Origin: Calliopum simillimum
Taxonomy: Eukaryota; Arthropoda; Insecta; Diptera; Lauxaniidae
Reading direction: 5' to 3'
DNA: 64,000 bases
Assembly (NCBI GenBank): GCA_951812925.1
Contig: OX638371.1
Coordinates: 36,182,101-36,246,100 of the forward strand
Shown here: one piece after another, positions 9,803 to 19,725 of the stretch
Layout of the letters: each line of letters opens with the position of its first letter
Position numbering within the stretch: the stretch's first letter is position 1
Made by a program: the position numbers and the translations under genes
The notes under the pieces: generated by a model
What the model saw: only the letters and a program-made list of their open reading frames with translations
Told to the model about the DNA's origin: nothing
The model's database searches: none

Positions 9803-11024
9803 ATATCGTTAGCTTAATATGGAAAAGGCGTATCTCAAATTTTTTCGAAATTGACTTTTTTGCATATTCTCGTTGGCCACTCTCTAATACACCTCTCTAC
9901 AAAAATTAGGCATGATAATATCAAAAATAGCCAAGTTATAGTCAATTTTAAAAAAGCCCAAACACATAACAAAAAATTCTTGAAAGAAAAAAGCCCTAAC
10001 TCACAATATGTAGCGTTTAAATAGTGTTAAAATCACTCAGAAACTATTCGGTTAATTAAGTTGAAAACTTGGTAGTGAGTATATCTCAAATACGGAAAGG
10101 TTTTTATGCTGAACACGAAGGTTCCCGAAGATCATCCGAAGGTTTTCTGGTCAAAACGAAGAATATCTGGGTAAACTAGAGGAAAAACATCTATGGTAGA
10201 CTATCAATGAACCTTAGTTGATTGTTTTCTAAGACACCCGAAAGGTTTTCGAAGGCCAACTGAAGGCTTAATAGCCAAAATGAAGAATATTTCGATATAC
10301 TAGAGGGAAAATATCATTGGCGGATTTTCAAAAAGTCCTAACTGGTAGTTTTTTGGGACACCCGAAATTTTCAGAAGTTCACCCGAAGGATTCAAAATCA
10401 AAACAAAGAATTCATAGGTATACTAGAAGGAAAGCATCCATGGCGGACTATCAATAAGCTTTAATTGATAGTTTTCTAAGTCACCCAAGGGTTCCCAAAA
10501 TTCACCCGAAGGCTTCATAGTCAATACGAAGAATATCAAGGTATACCGATGGGAAAACATTAATAGCATCTATGAGTTTAGTTGCTGTGGGTACTTTATT
10601 ATCATAAGCTTTACACTTTAATGTTTTAAATTGTTGTTACCTGCTGACTGTCACCACTTTTATGATAATCTTCCATACAAAACATAAACATTTTCGTTAA
10701 AATTTTTGTCCAATCCAATTAACTTTCTTTGTAAAGGTTTTCCTTTTGATTTTGTATTGAATAACTTTAATTTTATTCATAGTTTTTGATTTATTGTAAA
10801 AAGCCCTAACTCACTTTTTTTTTTAAAAAATTTTAAAATGAAAAAACCTGACACACAAAACTACCCAAAAAACAAAGATAATAAAAAAAAAATTCTGGAA
10901 TAAAAAATGGTTGATATGTTGATTTTTTAAATGTTTGGCTTATCAAATTTTATTCAGGTTTTTCCTTCTCCTGTAAAGTAGTGAAAATGTGAGTTACTCC
11001 TTTTCCATATTAAGCTAACGATAT
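9803..11024. mobile_element. Inverted-repeat element with perfect 26-bp ends
   Basis: Bases 9803-9828 (ATATCGTTAGCTTAATATGG then AAAAGG) are the exact reverse complement of 10999-11024, and weaker complementarity continues inward. The body has no transposase ORF and contains a tandem array at 10112-10555 plus two direct copies of AAAAAGCCCTAACTCAC. This suggests a non-autonomous DNA transposon of about 1.2 kb; the family is not recognised. Confidence 0.6.
10112..10555 (+). repeat. Minisatellite, about four units of roughly 125 bp
   Basis: Each unit contains CCGAAGG, then TCAAAACGAAGAATATC, then a block ending GGCGGACTATCAATAA and TTGATAGTTTTCTAAG. Units are diverged. Related units recur at 36505-36785, which shows the array travels with a dispersed element. 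Confidence 0.7.
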
Positions 11025-11249
11025 GTGTATGAACATGCATATGGTTCTCCTAGAATTACTTTGTTAAAGCTCTGTGTCGGGTACACAGTGGGACCAATTC
11101 CGAGGCCTAAGTAAATGATGACAACATGGTCATCCCATGGATTTTACCTAACTAAGCCTACAAAAATCAATAAATCAATTAAAATTCTCTTCAAACTTGT
11201 GTTTTTCATAGTGTGCCGCCGAATTTTGATATTATTAAAAATGTGCCGT

Positions 11250-11760
11250 GACGAAAAAAAGGTTGAGAATCACTGTGTTAATTAGATATTTTGCTTTAAA
11301 TTTGTGGAGTAATATTATTACTTTGGACACAACAATTTTCAGACTTCGTGGTCAAAACAACCTAAGAGCAAAAACCAGGTTAACTCAAATAAGAAGTGGC
11401 ACCTACAAGAAAAATTTACAAAATGCTGTCTTGGAAGCGTTATTTCATATATGTAGTAATAAAATTTAGTACAAACACTGGGCAAAGTCAGTGCAAGTTC
11501 TAAATAAAAACTAGGTGAATGTGGACTTGTGGACATGGCACCTCCTACACAAACAAAATTTTCAAGATGCTGTTGGACAAGTGTTATTACAGGTAGTGCA
11601 ACCAAATTTTGCAATAACACTAGTATACAAAATTGGCATAAATCCAATTTTCGAAATTGAAATAAGAGAAAAACCACCGGCACTAGAAAATAGACTATTT
11701 AGTGCATCTAAGTGCATTTTTACAAAATACAATTACGAGCTTATTGCGGGATAAAAAAAA
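11250..11760 (+). repeat. Decayed tandem units of the HINE-like repeat
   Basis: Two or three strongly diverged copies of the roughly 130-bp unit found at 14800-15560 can be seen, for example ATGGCACCTCCTACACAAAC followed by a CAAGATGCTGTTGGA-like block. The small ORFs across this stretch are by-products of the repeat. Confidence 0.5.
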
Positions 11761-12530
11761 TGGCTATAGGCAGGGTGAAAATTGAATTTTGATTTCATTG
11801 CAATTTTGTCCCGATTTGAATATTTCGAAATAGAGGCATCAATACTATGAAATTAGAATAATATTTTTTTAAATACAAATTGTTGCACTTACAGAAAATT
11901 CATACTTTTAAAAGTACATAGCAATTAAAACTATAAACAGTAGACATTATGTTTGTGGGCTTACGTGAGTTTATCATACATTTTTACTGTGGGACCAGCT
12001 TTGGTATTGCCTATCAGAAACACTAAAAATACTGTTCCCGTTTTTGCTACTTCGGCAAATATTGCTGTTTTTTAAACAATTCTTGCTTGAAACGTGACTG
12101 TATACAGTTGAAAGTATCAAGTTTGTTATACGTTTCATCTTGTCCGAATATGCTCAGTTTTCTGCCAGATCTGGCTTATACTAATTCTACTATTTGTACG
12201 AAATTTGGTTGGAAAATCACTCTTAGGACTGAGTTTTAAGTCTGTGGTTTGTACGGGCGGTGTCACGGCCGCTTGTCCGAATTCCCTCATTTTCCTATTA
12301 CAGACGACATATGTATGCTATTATTAGCATTTGTAAGAAATTTGGTTCGATTATGGGAGGTGAAACGCCCGCTTGTTCGAATTCGGCCAGATTTTTTTTA
12401 AAGCTTAAGTAATCTATCCTCGGTATAAATGTATAATTTGGTTGCTGTATATAGCTCTGTTTATTTGATACCATTCTGTGCTTTGTCTGAAGTCTTTTGG
12501 GGACACATTTTAAAATTTTTTTATACCCCA
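11761..12530. other. Gene-free stretch
   Basis: AT-rich DNA without a coding-like frame. GCCGCTTGTCCGAATTC and GCCCGCTTGTTCGAATTC at about 12268 and 12368 form a short direct repeat about 100 bp apart. Nothing else was recognised. Confidence 0.35.
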
Positions 12531-13189
12531 CACCCATGGTATATTCACTATGTCCTTCCGTTTGTAACGCAGAGAAAGGGGCGTGGCAGATATAGAAAAG
12601 TATATATATTCTTGATCAGCGTCACCTCCTGAGTCGATATAGCCATGTCCGTCTGTCTGGCTGGCTGGGTGTCTGTCTGTCTGTGGAAGTATTTTTTACG
12701 GGAAAACTAACCAAAATAATTCGGTGAATTTTGGTACAGTGGCTTTGCCGTAAAAGTTGGATCGAAAGATTGAAAATCAGCGAAATCGGTCAATGGACAC
12801 GCCTACCGCCCATACAAAAAATGTATTCAAAATTCAACTTTAGGAGTATTTTTCACAACAATGCAACCAAAATACACATACAGTAGGTGCAAGCCAAATT
12901 CGTACACCAAACAAACTATTTTTCAATGCCCCAAAACTAAGTACGCAAAAATAATTTAAGAAATTTGAAGTACATTTTAAATAGCCTATTTAATCCTTCA
13001 ATTTTAATAAAAAACCAAACTTGAAATTTTCCGTTATTTTTGAAAATAAATAAAAAGTTACAGAAATCCAGCATATTCAGATCCAAAGCCAAAGTCGTAC
13101 ACCTTAACAAAATTATAATTTTTACATGAGTTCAGTAATTAGTGTACATTATTTTGTTTTTATTTGTCATGTTTAGTCCTTTTGACATC

Positions 13190-13690
13190 CTTTGAATTAG
13201 TTTTTCGCAATAGCTCGGATAAATTTTTTCCCATTTTCCATGAATACTCTTTTTAGTTCAGTTTTTGAAGAAATATTGTGCTGGCGAACTTTTGCGTCCA
13301 GGTAATTCCACAAGATTTTAATACCATTTTTATCTAGACCCTGCGCCAGTGTTACGAATATATTGGGGCAGTTCTATTGATTCCATGATCTCATATTATA
13401 AGGAATATGTTTGAGATCGTTTTCTTGGTAAAAAAAAATATCACTACATTGACCAAGTTTATCCTTAAATTGCAGTAAATTTAGTCTTAAAATGTTCAAA
13501 TAAATCTTATGATCCTTACTTCCATCAACGAAATGGAGTATTCTAGGCCCAGCTGCTGTAAAAGAGCCCCAAACCATTAGTGAACCACCTTCATGTTTTA
13601 CATTTGGTCTAACGTTTTTCTTTAATAAAGAAGAAGCATCAAGAGGCTCGGTTGCTGTTTGCTAAAACTCACTGCCAAAAAGATTTTTTC
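13190..13690 (-). pseudogene. Tc1-like transposase, C-terminal half, left arm (decayed)
   Basis: The frame around 13374-13577 on the minus strand reads MVWGSFTAAGPRILHFVDGS and later a degenerate form of the second catalytic block (QENDLKH, where Tc1 family members have QDNDPKH). Downstream the same tail as the plus-strand arm can be followed in broken frames. The N-terminal DNA-binding half is absent. Confidence 0.65.
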
Positions 13691-13699
13691 TTTTAGAAA

Positions 13700-14215
13700 A
13701 ATGTCCTCTTCTTGAATGAAACTAAGATTAATACTTTTGGATCAGACGGCAGACCATACATATGGAGAAAACCAACTGAAGCACCTTGTTCGAAAAACCT
13801 TAAACCATATGTAAAACATGACGATGGTTCACTAATGGGTTGGGGCTCTTTTTCAGCAGCTGGGCCTGGAACAATCCATTTTGTTGATAGTAGTAAGGAT
13901 CATAAGATGTATTTGACCATTTAGAGACTAAATTTATTGCAATATAAGGATAGACTTGGTCAATGTAGTAATAGGTACTTTTAATAAGATATCGATTTCA
14001 AACATATTTCTTATAATATGAGATCATGGATTCAATACAACTGTCCAAATGTATTCGTAACACTGGAACAGGGTCCAGATATAAATGATATTAAAATCTT
14101 GTGGAATTATCTGGACGCAAAAGTTCGCCATCACAATATTTGTTCAAAAACTGAACTGAAAAGGGTATTCATGGAAAATGGGAAAAAATTTATCCGAGCT
14201 ATTGTGAAAAACTAA
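13700..14215 (+). pseudogene. Tc1-like transposase, C-terminal half, right arm (decayed)
   Basis: Two pieces are visible. Bases 13712-13924 contain LMGWGSFSAAGPGTIHFVD, the block after the first catalytic Asp. Bases 14018-14215 contain GPDINDIKILWNYL, matching the third catalytic region ([15 protein letters not shown] in the family) but without its normal acidic residue pattern. A stop at 13924 and lost catalytic residues make it a pseudogene. It is the inverted partner of the copy at 13190-13690. Confidence 0.65.
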
Positions 14216-14437
14216 TTCAAAGGATGCCAAAAGGACTAAACATGACAAATAAAAACAAAATAATGTATAATAATTACTGAACTCATGTAAAAATTATAAT
14301 TTTGTTAAGGTGTACGTACGACTTTGGCTTTGGTACTGAATATGCTGGATTTCTGTAACTTTTTATTTATTCTCAAAAATAACGGAAAATTTCAAGTTTG
14401 GTTTTTTATTAAAATTGAAGGATTAAATAGGCTATTT

Positions 14438-14686
14438 GGACAGTGTTATGCAATAACGTGTCAACCCACTCGAAATTAGTTTTGAGATATTTACGTTTTT
14501 GTGTAGAAGTCGTACAACAGATAATATGAAAATGTCAAACAAATTTTGTTGTATTCAACCTCTTATTAACAAAATATTGTTTCGGTTTTTTGAAAATATG
14601 TACCTCATTTTATTTAGAATCTAACTATATTCATAAGTCAAAAAAAATTTGTTTGAGGGTTGACTCGTTATTGCATAACAGTGTCC
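14438..14686. mobile_element. 249-bp MITE nested in the Tc1-like element
   Basis: The ends GGACAGTGTTATGCAATAAC and its near-perfect complement enclose an AT-rich body with no ORF. ATTT stands on both sides (14434-14437 and 14687-14690). The uninterrupted sequence is preserved in the opposite arm of the palindrome near 12985, which confirms a clean insertion with a 4-bp duplication. Superfamily not assigned. Confidence 0.8.
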
Positions 14687-14799
14687 ATTTAAAATGTACT
14701 TCAAATTTCTTAAATTATTTGTGCGTATTTAGTTTTAGGGCATTGAAAAATAGTTTGTTTGGTGTACGAATTTGGCTTGGACCTACTGTAAATACTAGG

Positions 14800-15560
14800 A
14801 ATTGTAAGCGCAAGCTCTGAAAAAAAATTGGGCGAATTCGGACAAGAGGGTGTGGCACTTTTCATATAAACAAAAGCTTCAAAATGCTATACTGAAAAGG
14901 TTTTTTGAGATAAACAAACTAAATTTCACTCAGACACTAAGTATTTATTTACTAATTCGCGAGTGAAATGGGGACACTTTATTTTAGCGAACGAAAATAA
15001 AACTTCTAAAACGAAGACAAGAGAGCGCCAAACCGTCAGTGTTGCCGTTGTAGGTCAAACTTGACGAAGATTGAAGTATGTTCAGTCTTGGCGCAAACAC
15101 TAAGAACTATAAATGCAAGCTCTAAGTAAAAACTGGGTGAAATTGGACAAGAGGGCGTGGTACCTCCGATATAAGTAAAAGTTTACGGAAAGAGTTTTTT
15201 GAGATAATCCAACTAAATTTCACTCAAGTGCTAAGGACTATAAATGCACGCTCTGCGCTAAAACTAGACAAACTCGGACAAGAGCAAATGCTTCAAAACG
15301 CTATACTGAAAGCATTTTTTGAGATAATCGAACTAAATTTCGCTCAAATTCTAAGGATTATAAATACACGCTCTGAGCTTAATCTAGACAAACTCGGACA
15401 AGAGGGCGTGGCACCTCCCATATAAGCAAAACGCTATACTGAAGACGTTTTTTGAGATAATCCAACCAAATTTCACTCAGACACTAAGAATTATAAATGC
15501 AAGCTCTGAGAAAAAACTGGGTGTACTCGGACAAGAGAGCTTGGCACCTCCCCTGTAAGC
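14800..15560 (+). repeat. Tandem array of about 130-bp HINE units
   Basis: At least five units contain TATAAATGCAAGCTCTGAG, GGACAAGAGGGCGTGGCACC, CAAAACGCTATACTGAAAGC and TTTTTTGAGATAATC in this order. The same units occur in copies B and C. ORFs here are repeat by-products. Confidence 0.8.
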
Positions 15561-15772
15561 AAAATTTTCGAAATACTGCAGTGTAGAGTATTTTACGTTT
15601 GGCCAGGCCAAATCACGATTAATTTGACATCTAACATATATATATAGGGTATTCCTTATAACGTGTAAAACCATCGAAATCTTCGTAAAATCGTAAAATA
15701 TTCAAAATTCGTACTGATTTTGACAACTATAACGAGTTTATTTACACATTTTAACGAAAACCCTCATATAGT

Positions 15773-16030
15773 TGAGGAGTAATTTTTCAAAAGGGCTTAT
15801 AACCAAAACGAGGCAAAAGTAATGTCATACACATTATTTGCGTAATAATCGGTTATTGCATAAATATGATTTTTTCAACTTAATGTCATTAATTCCACGC
15901 TATCAGGTAAACTTTTCGTGAAAACAGAACCCAACTTTATTAATTTATAACAAAGTATCAGGCAATTAATATTATGACATTACTTTTGTCTCGTTTTGGT
16001 TATAAGCCCTTTTGAAAAATCACTCCTCAG
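15773..16030. mobile_element. MITE with 57-bp terminal inverted repeats
   Basis: The arm 15773-15829 (TTTTTCAAAAGGGCTTATAA near its start, AAAAGTAATGTCAT at its inner end) is the reverse complement of 15974-16030 with few mismatches. There is no ORF. Parts of the core and the GTAATGTCATA end recur at 43082-43280. Confidence 0.8.
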
Positions 16031-16657
16031 TTCGATTTAAATTTTTTTAGGAAGAAAAAAATCATATTCATCTATATCATCTAATTCGATTTCGATTGGA
16101 ACTAAATCGAATCGAGACTTTTGCTATCATATATTTTGATTTACAGAAGCGAAATCAAAAACTTTCTAAGCAGAACCGAACCAGCCTTATCATCTAATTC
16201 GATTTTAATCAAAATTGAAAATCCGCATTCGTGTCGTTTGAGTCTTTTTGACGGTTAGAGCTCGATATGTTTAAGCCATTAATTCTTAAAATATTGAAAA
16301 TCTAGAACGCACAATTTGAACGGTAGGTATGTATAAATTTATTAAAACTCATCATAATTAATTTTTTTTTTGATTTTATTTATGTTTATATACCTAATTC
16401 AGGGTATCCATGCAATCTTATAAAAACCCTGCAAGCTCATAAACTTATAGATAGGATCCTTGGTAGGATCCTTGCTTAAAAGTGCAAAAGTCACTGCAAA
16501 GAGTAAAATTAATTTTTGTCAATGGATTTGAATAGTTAAAAATATCCTCAACAAGCCATACTTATACCATTTTTCGTTGGATTACTACTTTTTGAGTTAT
16601 AAGCCATTCAAAAAAGGGGTTTTCAACGCCAAACAAGTGATTAATGATTTCGATTTT
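16031..16657. other. Gene-free stretch
   Basis: AT-rich DNA with several AATCGATTTCGATT-like short repeats near 16070-16210. No coding frame or known repeat was recognised. Confidence 0.35.
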
Positions 16658-16790
16658 AAAAACTGCTTTAGTCGACTTACATCGTAAAATAGGTTTGAGC
16701 TCCATTTTCCATTAGTTCTAGTTGTAATTGTACTTTCGTTTTTGAGCGTTTGGTTAATGCTTATTTAGAAAGTCGACTAAAGCAGTTTTT
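16658..16790. mobile_element. Small element with perfect 20-bp inverted repeats
   Basis: AAAAACTGCTTTAGTCGACT at 16658-16677 is perfectly inverted at 16771-16790. It may be a miniature element or the remnant ends of a larger one. The TTTAGTCGACTTA core is also present near 56408. Confidence 0.5.
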
Positions 16791-16794
16791 CCTT

Positions 16795-17200
16795 CCAGCC
16801 ACAGATATACGTACACAAACTAAAGGAGCCATTTTGATAAAAACTGGTGGAAAGACGGCAAAAATAAATATTATGCATTGGTCGAAAAGTAGTCGAAATC
16901 AGATTTTTAACGTGTTAAACTATCCAAACGTTAAAAAGTGGACGTGGCACTCCTTTTTCGATAGCCGTGGAAAATTTTATGTTTCAAATGGATTTAATAA
17001 GGCCGCTTTACGAATTTTAAATTCACGTTCACAACGTTTCTCCTAAGAAAAGTTGCATGAAAGCGAACTGTCTGCGATGTCTGTAGAGCATACACGACTT
17101 CGTAAACGTATCGATTTGGTGATACGAAATCGGATACTATTCCTTTTAATAGGGTCGAATATGTTCAGATATGATTTAACTACAAAATGTATGAGAATAA
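16795..17200 (+). pseudogene. Unidentified ORF with coding character, interrupted by one stop
   Basis: From the inner edge of the 20-bp repeat the frame reads without interruption to a TAA at 17044-17046 (including GGKTAKINIMHWSKSSRNQ and KKWTWHSFFDSRGKF). It then continues in the same frame for about 50 more codons (HESELSAMSVEHTRLRKRI). Residue choice looks protein-like, not random. I do not recognise the family. No good ATG begins it. It may be a passenger of a mobile element, since it sits between an inverted repeat and the Fanzor locus. Confidence 0.35.
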
Positions 17201-17204
17201 GGAG

Positions 17205-17290
17205 TTCTTTAGGTAAAATAAGGTAAACTTTGTTTAGAGGGGTTACATTTTTCGTTCTCATTTGACTAAATGTTGTATATGGGAACCAGA
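17205..17290 (+). repeat. Dispersed repeat shared with 56310-56415
   Basis: TTCTTTAGGTAAAAT, CTCATTTGACTAAAT and TATATGGGAACCAGATTTA match the order at 56310-56415, and the last block recurs near 55505. Family unknown. Confidence 0.6.
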
Positions 17291-17294
17291 TTTA

Positions 17295-17685
17295 CAGTCT
17301 TGTTCCAAAATCCTTGATTTCAATTACTTTTCATTTAGGAGGCTTTTTGTTGAAAACGGTGATTCGAACGACAAAAAGTATTAGAATCTCTTTTGTGGAA
17401 AATTAAGAGTTCTGCAAATAATATTGATTTATATTAACGAAAAAGTATCCGCTTAGGAAATATTTTGAAAAAACCACAAAAAGTCGTAAAATTCGATTTT
17501 ATCGAATATTTCCGCTAAACGGTTCCTTTTTCCTTAAAACAAATGAATATTATTTGTAGAACCTTTTTTCTCCATAAAAAGATTCTAATATTGTACTTTT
17601 TACCGTTCGACTCATCGTTTTCATCAAAAAGCCTCATAAATGAAAAGTGAATGAAACCACACGGATTACGGAACAGGCCTGTAAG
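17295..17685. mobile_element. Foldback MITE, copy 1 (second copy at 33268-33618)
   Basis: The left arm (TTACTTTTCATTTAGGAGGC, then AAAAAGTATTAGAATC) is inverted on the right side (GATTCTAATATTG... then GCCTCATAAATGAAAAGTGA). Arms are about 130 bp, with outer ends near TTCCGTAATCCG. The second copy in Cdk12 intron 1 has the same arms and core, confirming a mobile family. Confidence 0.8.
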
Positions 17686-17689
17686 TCAA

Positions 17690-18036
17690 CTTTTGGCATA
17701 AAAAGGTACCATAAATTACCTTGTGTTTGGTTCTGGAACGACGCCATTTCTTTTTTATGTAAAATCAAATTTAAATCTTACATTTCTAGATTAATTCATG
17801 AGAAGGTCCATTATAAGTTTATAGGGACATTAATAAGAGAAAAAAAGAGCCATATTTGATTTATGAAGTATATAAGATTTCTACGCATTTGCGCGATACC
17901 CTTCATTGTGTTTATTTATGTACATTTTCAATGCTAACCCTTAGACTAGTAAAAGTTAAATCATTTCTTATGAAAAATAATTAAAATTAAATTTAATAAA
18001 AAATGATCTAGTATACACATTAAATACTTAGTGCAA
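17690..18036 (-). other. 3' flank of the Fanzor gene; candidate guide-RNA region
   Basis: This AT-rich stretch lies directly downstream of the Fanzor stop codon on the Fanzor strand. In TnpB and characterised Fanzor systems the guide RNA is made from the 3' end of the gene and adjacent element end, so this is where one would be expected. I see no conserved fold by eye and no element terminus. The functional assignment is inference only. Confidence 0.25.
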
Positions 18037-19725
18037 CTATTTTTCAAAATTATAATGTTTACTTATATTATTCAGTTGGCATTCGCCCAAATATAGTATA
18101 TTTACTCCAGCATTCACGTCACGATTCCAACAAGTATTACAATTTTTGCAAAATTGGTACCGATGTGGTGACATGGATGTTTCGTTTAATTCATGGCAAT
18201 TTCCGCAAAGTTTCGTTGTTCGAAATTCATTTATGTGCATCACATGAGCACCGTGCACGCGGAACGCATCAATGAATCGTGAAAGCGGTGTACGTCTGTA
18301 GCCTTTCATTGGGGAATTAGCGGCAATTTTAGTTGAACCGACACACACCAGCTTAGGTCCCCGCATATTGCCTAAAACTGTCTTTGCAATCGCGTGATTG
18401 GTCTTTTCAACGCAAATGTATTTTTGCAACTTTACCCGAGTTACCTTTACTTGCGAAAATACACGTTGCCACTGCTGAAACTTATTTAATTGGGCACGCG
18501 TATACTGACGAAAATTAATTGTTGACATTGGTGACCATTGATTTTCGCTACTAGCAAGTAAATCTTTTCTAGTGCATTCTTTTGTGTAATGCTGCAATTT
18601 TTTCCGTCTCGATGCAAAGCCACATTCATGGTGATATTGTGAACTTTTTATTTTTATGGTTTCGGGTATATCACCATCACGAACACCATCTGCATTTTCA
18701 TATCGAATGCCGCCAACAATTAACCGCATTCCTGGATCCAGACCGATTTTTGCTACATATTTAATACTATTGGTTGGAATCTCCACAACCTTTTTCTTCT
18801 TTTCCTTATTTTTCAATGTATTTACTGATTTCCGCATTGAAAACGATATGGCCACACCGTCAGTATTAATTGAAAAATCAAATTTCTTGCTTTTTGTCTC
18901 TGGGACTTTAAAATACTGTCGCCATTCTAGGTCTCTGTCAATTGTATCGTTATGTTTCCGTAATTTGAGTCCACAAAGAAGCGAGCGAAAAGCGAATGTA
19001 TCATACCGTATATGATGTGCGCCAAATTTATTGATAGGGATTAGGGCAAAATTTTTCCAATTTTGGGACTCGTTAAATTTCGAAAGATTATAGAAAAATT
19101 TGATATGTCTCCATGGATCCATTTTTATTTTATGGAATAATTCCCCATCCCAGTTTAAGTCTGTACGCAGTAATTCCAGCAACTCTGAATCAAACTCTGT
19201 ATCAGCATTGTTGAATAAATAATTGAGAGTTAAATATGAATTCACCGTTGGTGCACGTCGCTTAAAATATTTGCGCACTCTTCTGTATGCGTGCATCCAT
19301 ATGTTGTTACAAAATATAACATCATAATTTTGAGCCGCTCTAACGAAAACATTTGACCTATTTTTTTTGCTATAAAGGCGCAAACCTGCATTACAACGCA
19401 TTTGCTTATACTCAGAGTCTAATTCATATTTAGCTTTGCTCCCGTCCAGCAAGCAATAAAAATAATCAAGGAACCGTGGCTTTGTATCACTAAACTTATC
19501 CTCCTCCCAATCTCTCATCAATGAAAAATGAATGTACCTTGAAGCTTCCACTATTAACCCAGACATTTCGTTAACATCCAAACGAATTTTATTGAAAACT
19601 TTTTCATTTAGACAGCATTTGTGAAGACATTTCTTTACGTTAACGATATTTGTGTTTTCTTCAGGTTTGGATGAAGTAGGTAGATCCTCATTCTCCAATT
19701 CAACTTTCTTTCTTTTACGTGACAT
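18037..19725 (-). CDS. Fanzor (eukaryotic TnpB-like RNA-guided nuclease), intact
   Basis: Fanzors are eukaryotic relatives of bacterial TnpB, nucleases guided by a short RNA to cut DNA, usually carried by transposons. This is a single uninterrupted 562-codon ORF starting at ATG 19725. It begins with a basic RKRKK stretch (residues 3-7) that could be a nuclear localisation signal. The TDGVAISF motif lies near 288-295. RuvC-I is KIGLDPGMRL with Asp330. Where TnpB has its RuvC-II glutamate this protein reads LVCVGSTK (about 459-466), with no acid. Glu500 in INEFRTTKLC, about 37 residues later, is the displaced glutamate typical of Fanzors. A zinc finger uses CGNC (507-510) and CKNC (526-529). 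RuvC-III is WNRDVNAG with Asp536. The family call is firm. Activity, guide RNA and the carrier element are not shown; no transposase lies beside it. Confidence 0.93.
   Translation of the reverse strand: MSRKRKKVELENEDLPTSSKPEENTNIVNVKKCLHKCCLNEKVFNKIRLDVNEMSGLIVEASRYIHFSLMRDWEEDKFSDTKPRFLDYFYCLLDGSKAKYELDSEYKQMRCNAGLRLYSKKNRSNVFVRAAQNYDVIFCNNIWMHAYRRVRKYFKRRAPTVNSYLTLNYLFNNADTEFDSELLELLRTDLNWDGELFHKIKMDPWRHIKFFYNLSKFNESQNWKNFALIPINKFGAHHIRYDTFAFRSLLCGLKLRKHNDTIDRDLEWRQYFKVPETKSKKFDFSINTDGVAISFSMRKSVNTLKNKEKKKKVVEIPTNSIKYVAKIGLDPGMRLIVGGIRYENADGVRDGDIPETIKIKSSQYHHECGFASRRKKLQHYTKECTRKDLLASSENQWSPMSTINFRQYTRAQLNKFQQWQRVFSQVKVTRVKLQKYICVEKTNHAIAKTVLGNMRGPKLVCVGSTKIAANSPMKGYRRTPLSRFIDAFRVHGAHVMHINEFRTTKLCGNCHELNETSMSPHRYQFCKNCNTCWNRDVNAGVNILYLGECQLNNISKHYNFEK

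Larger units (their letters stand above)
12881..14788. mobile_element. Palindromic, non-autonomous Tc1-like element
   Basis: The ends CAGTAGGTGCAAGCCAAATT and its near complement at 14769-14788 extend into inverted repeats well over 100 bp long, flanked by TA on both sides. The two arms each encode the C-terminal half of the same Tc1-like transposase in opposite directions (13190-13690 minus, 13700-14215 plus). The element is therefore a head-to-head fusion of two truncated halves and cannot make a full transposase. It interrupts HINE copy A, and the right arm carries a further MITE. Confidence 0.8.
12531..15615 (+). mobile_element. HINE/DINE-1-like (Helentron-associated) element, copy A, split by a Tc1-like insertion
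   Basis: The head starts TTATACCCCACACCC and contains CTTGATCAGCGTCACCTCC and a CCATGTCCGTCTGTCTG block. After the insertion at 12881-14788 the element continues with roughly 130-bp tandem units and a tail holding CTGCAGTGTAGAGTATTT and the hairpin TTTGGCCAGGCCAAA. Copies B (44336) and C (56481) share this order. Sub-terminal inverted repeats, an internal minisatellite and a 3' hairpin are the known architecture of HINE/DINE-1 elements. No protein is encoded. Confidence 0.65.

Noticed and set aside
18656..19015. 119-codon plus-strand ORF
   Set aside because: Antisense shadow of the Fanzor gene.
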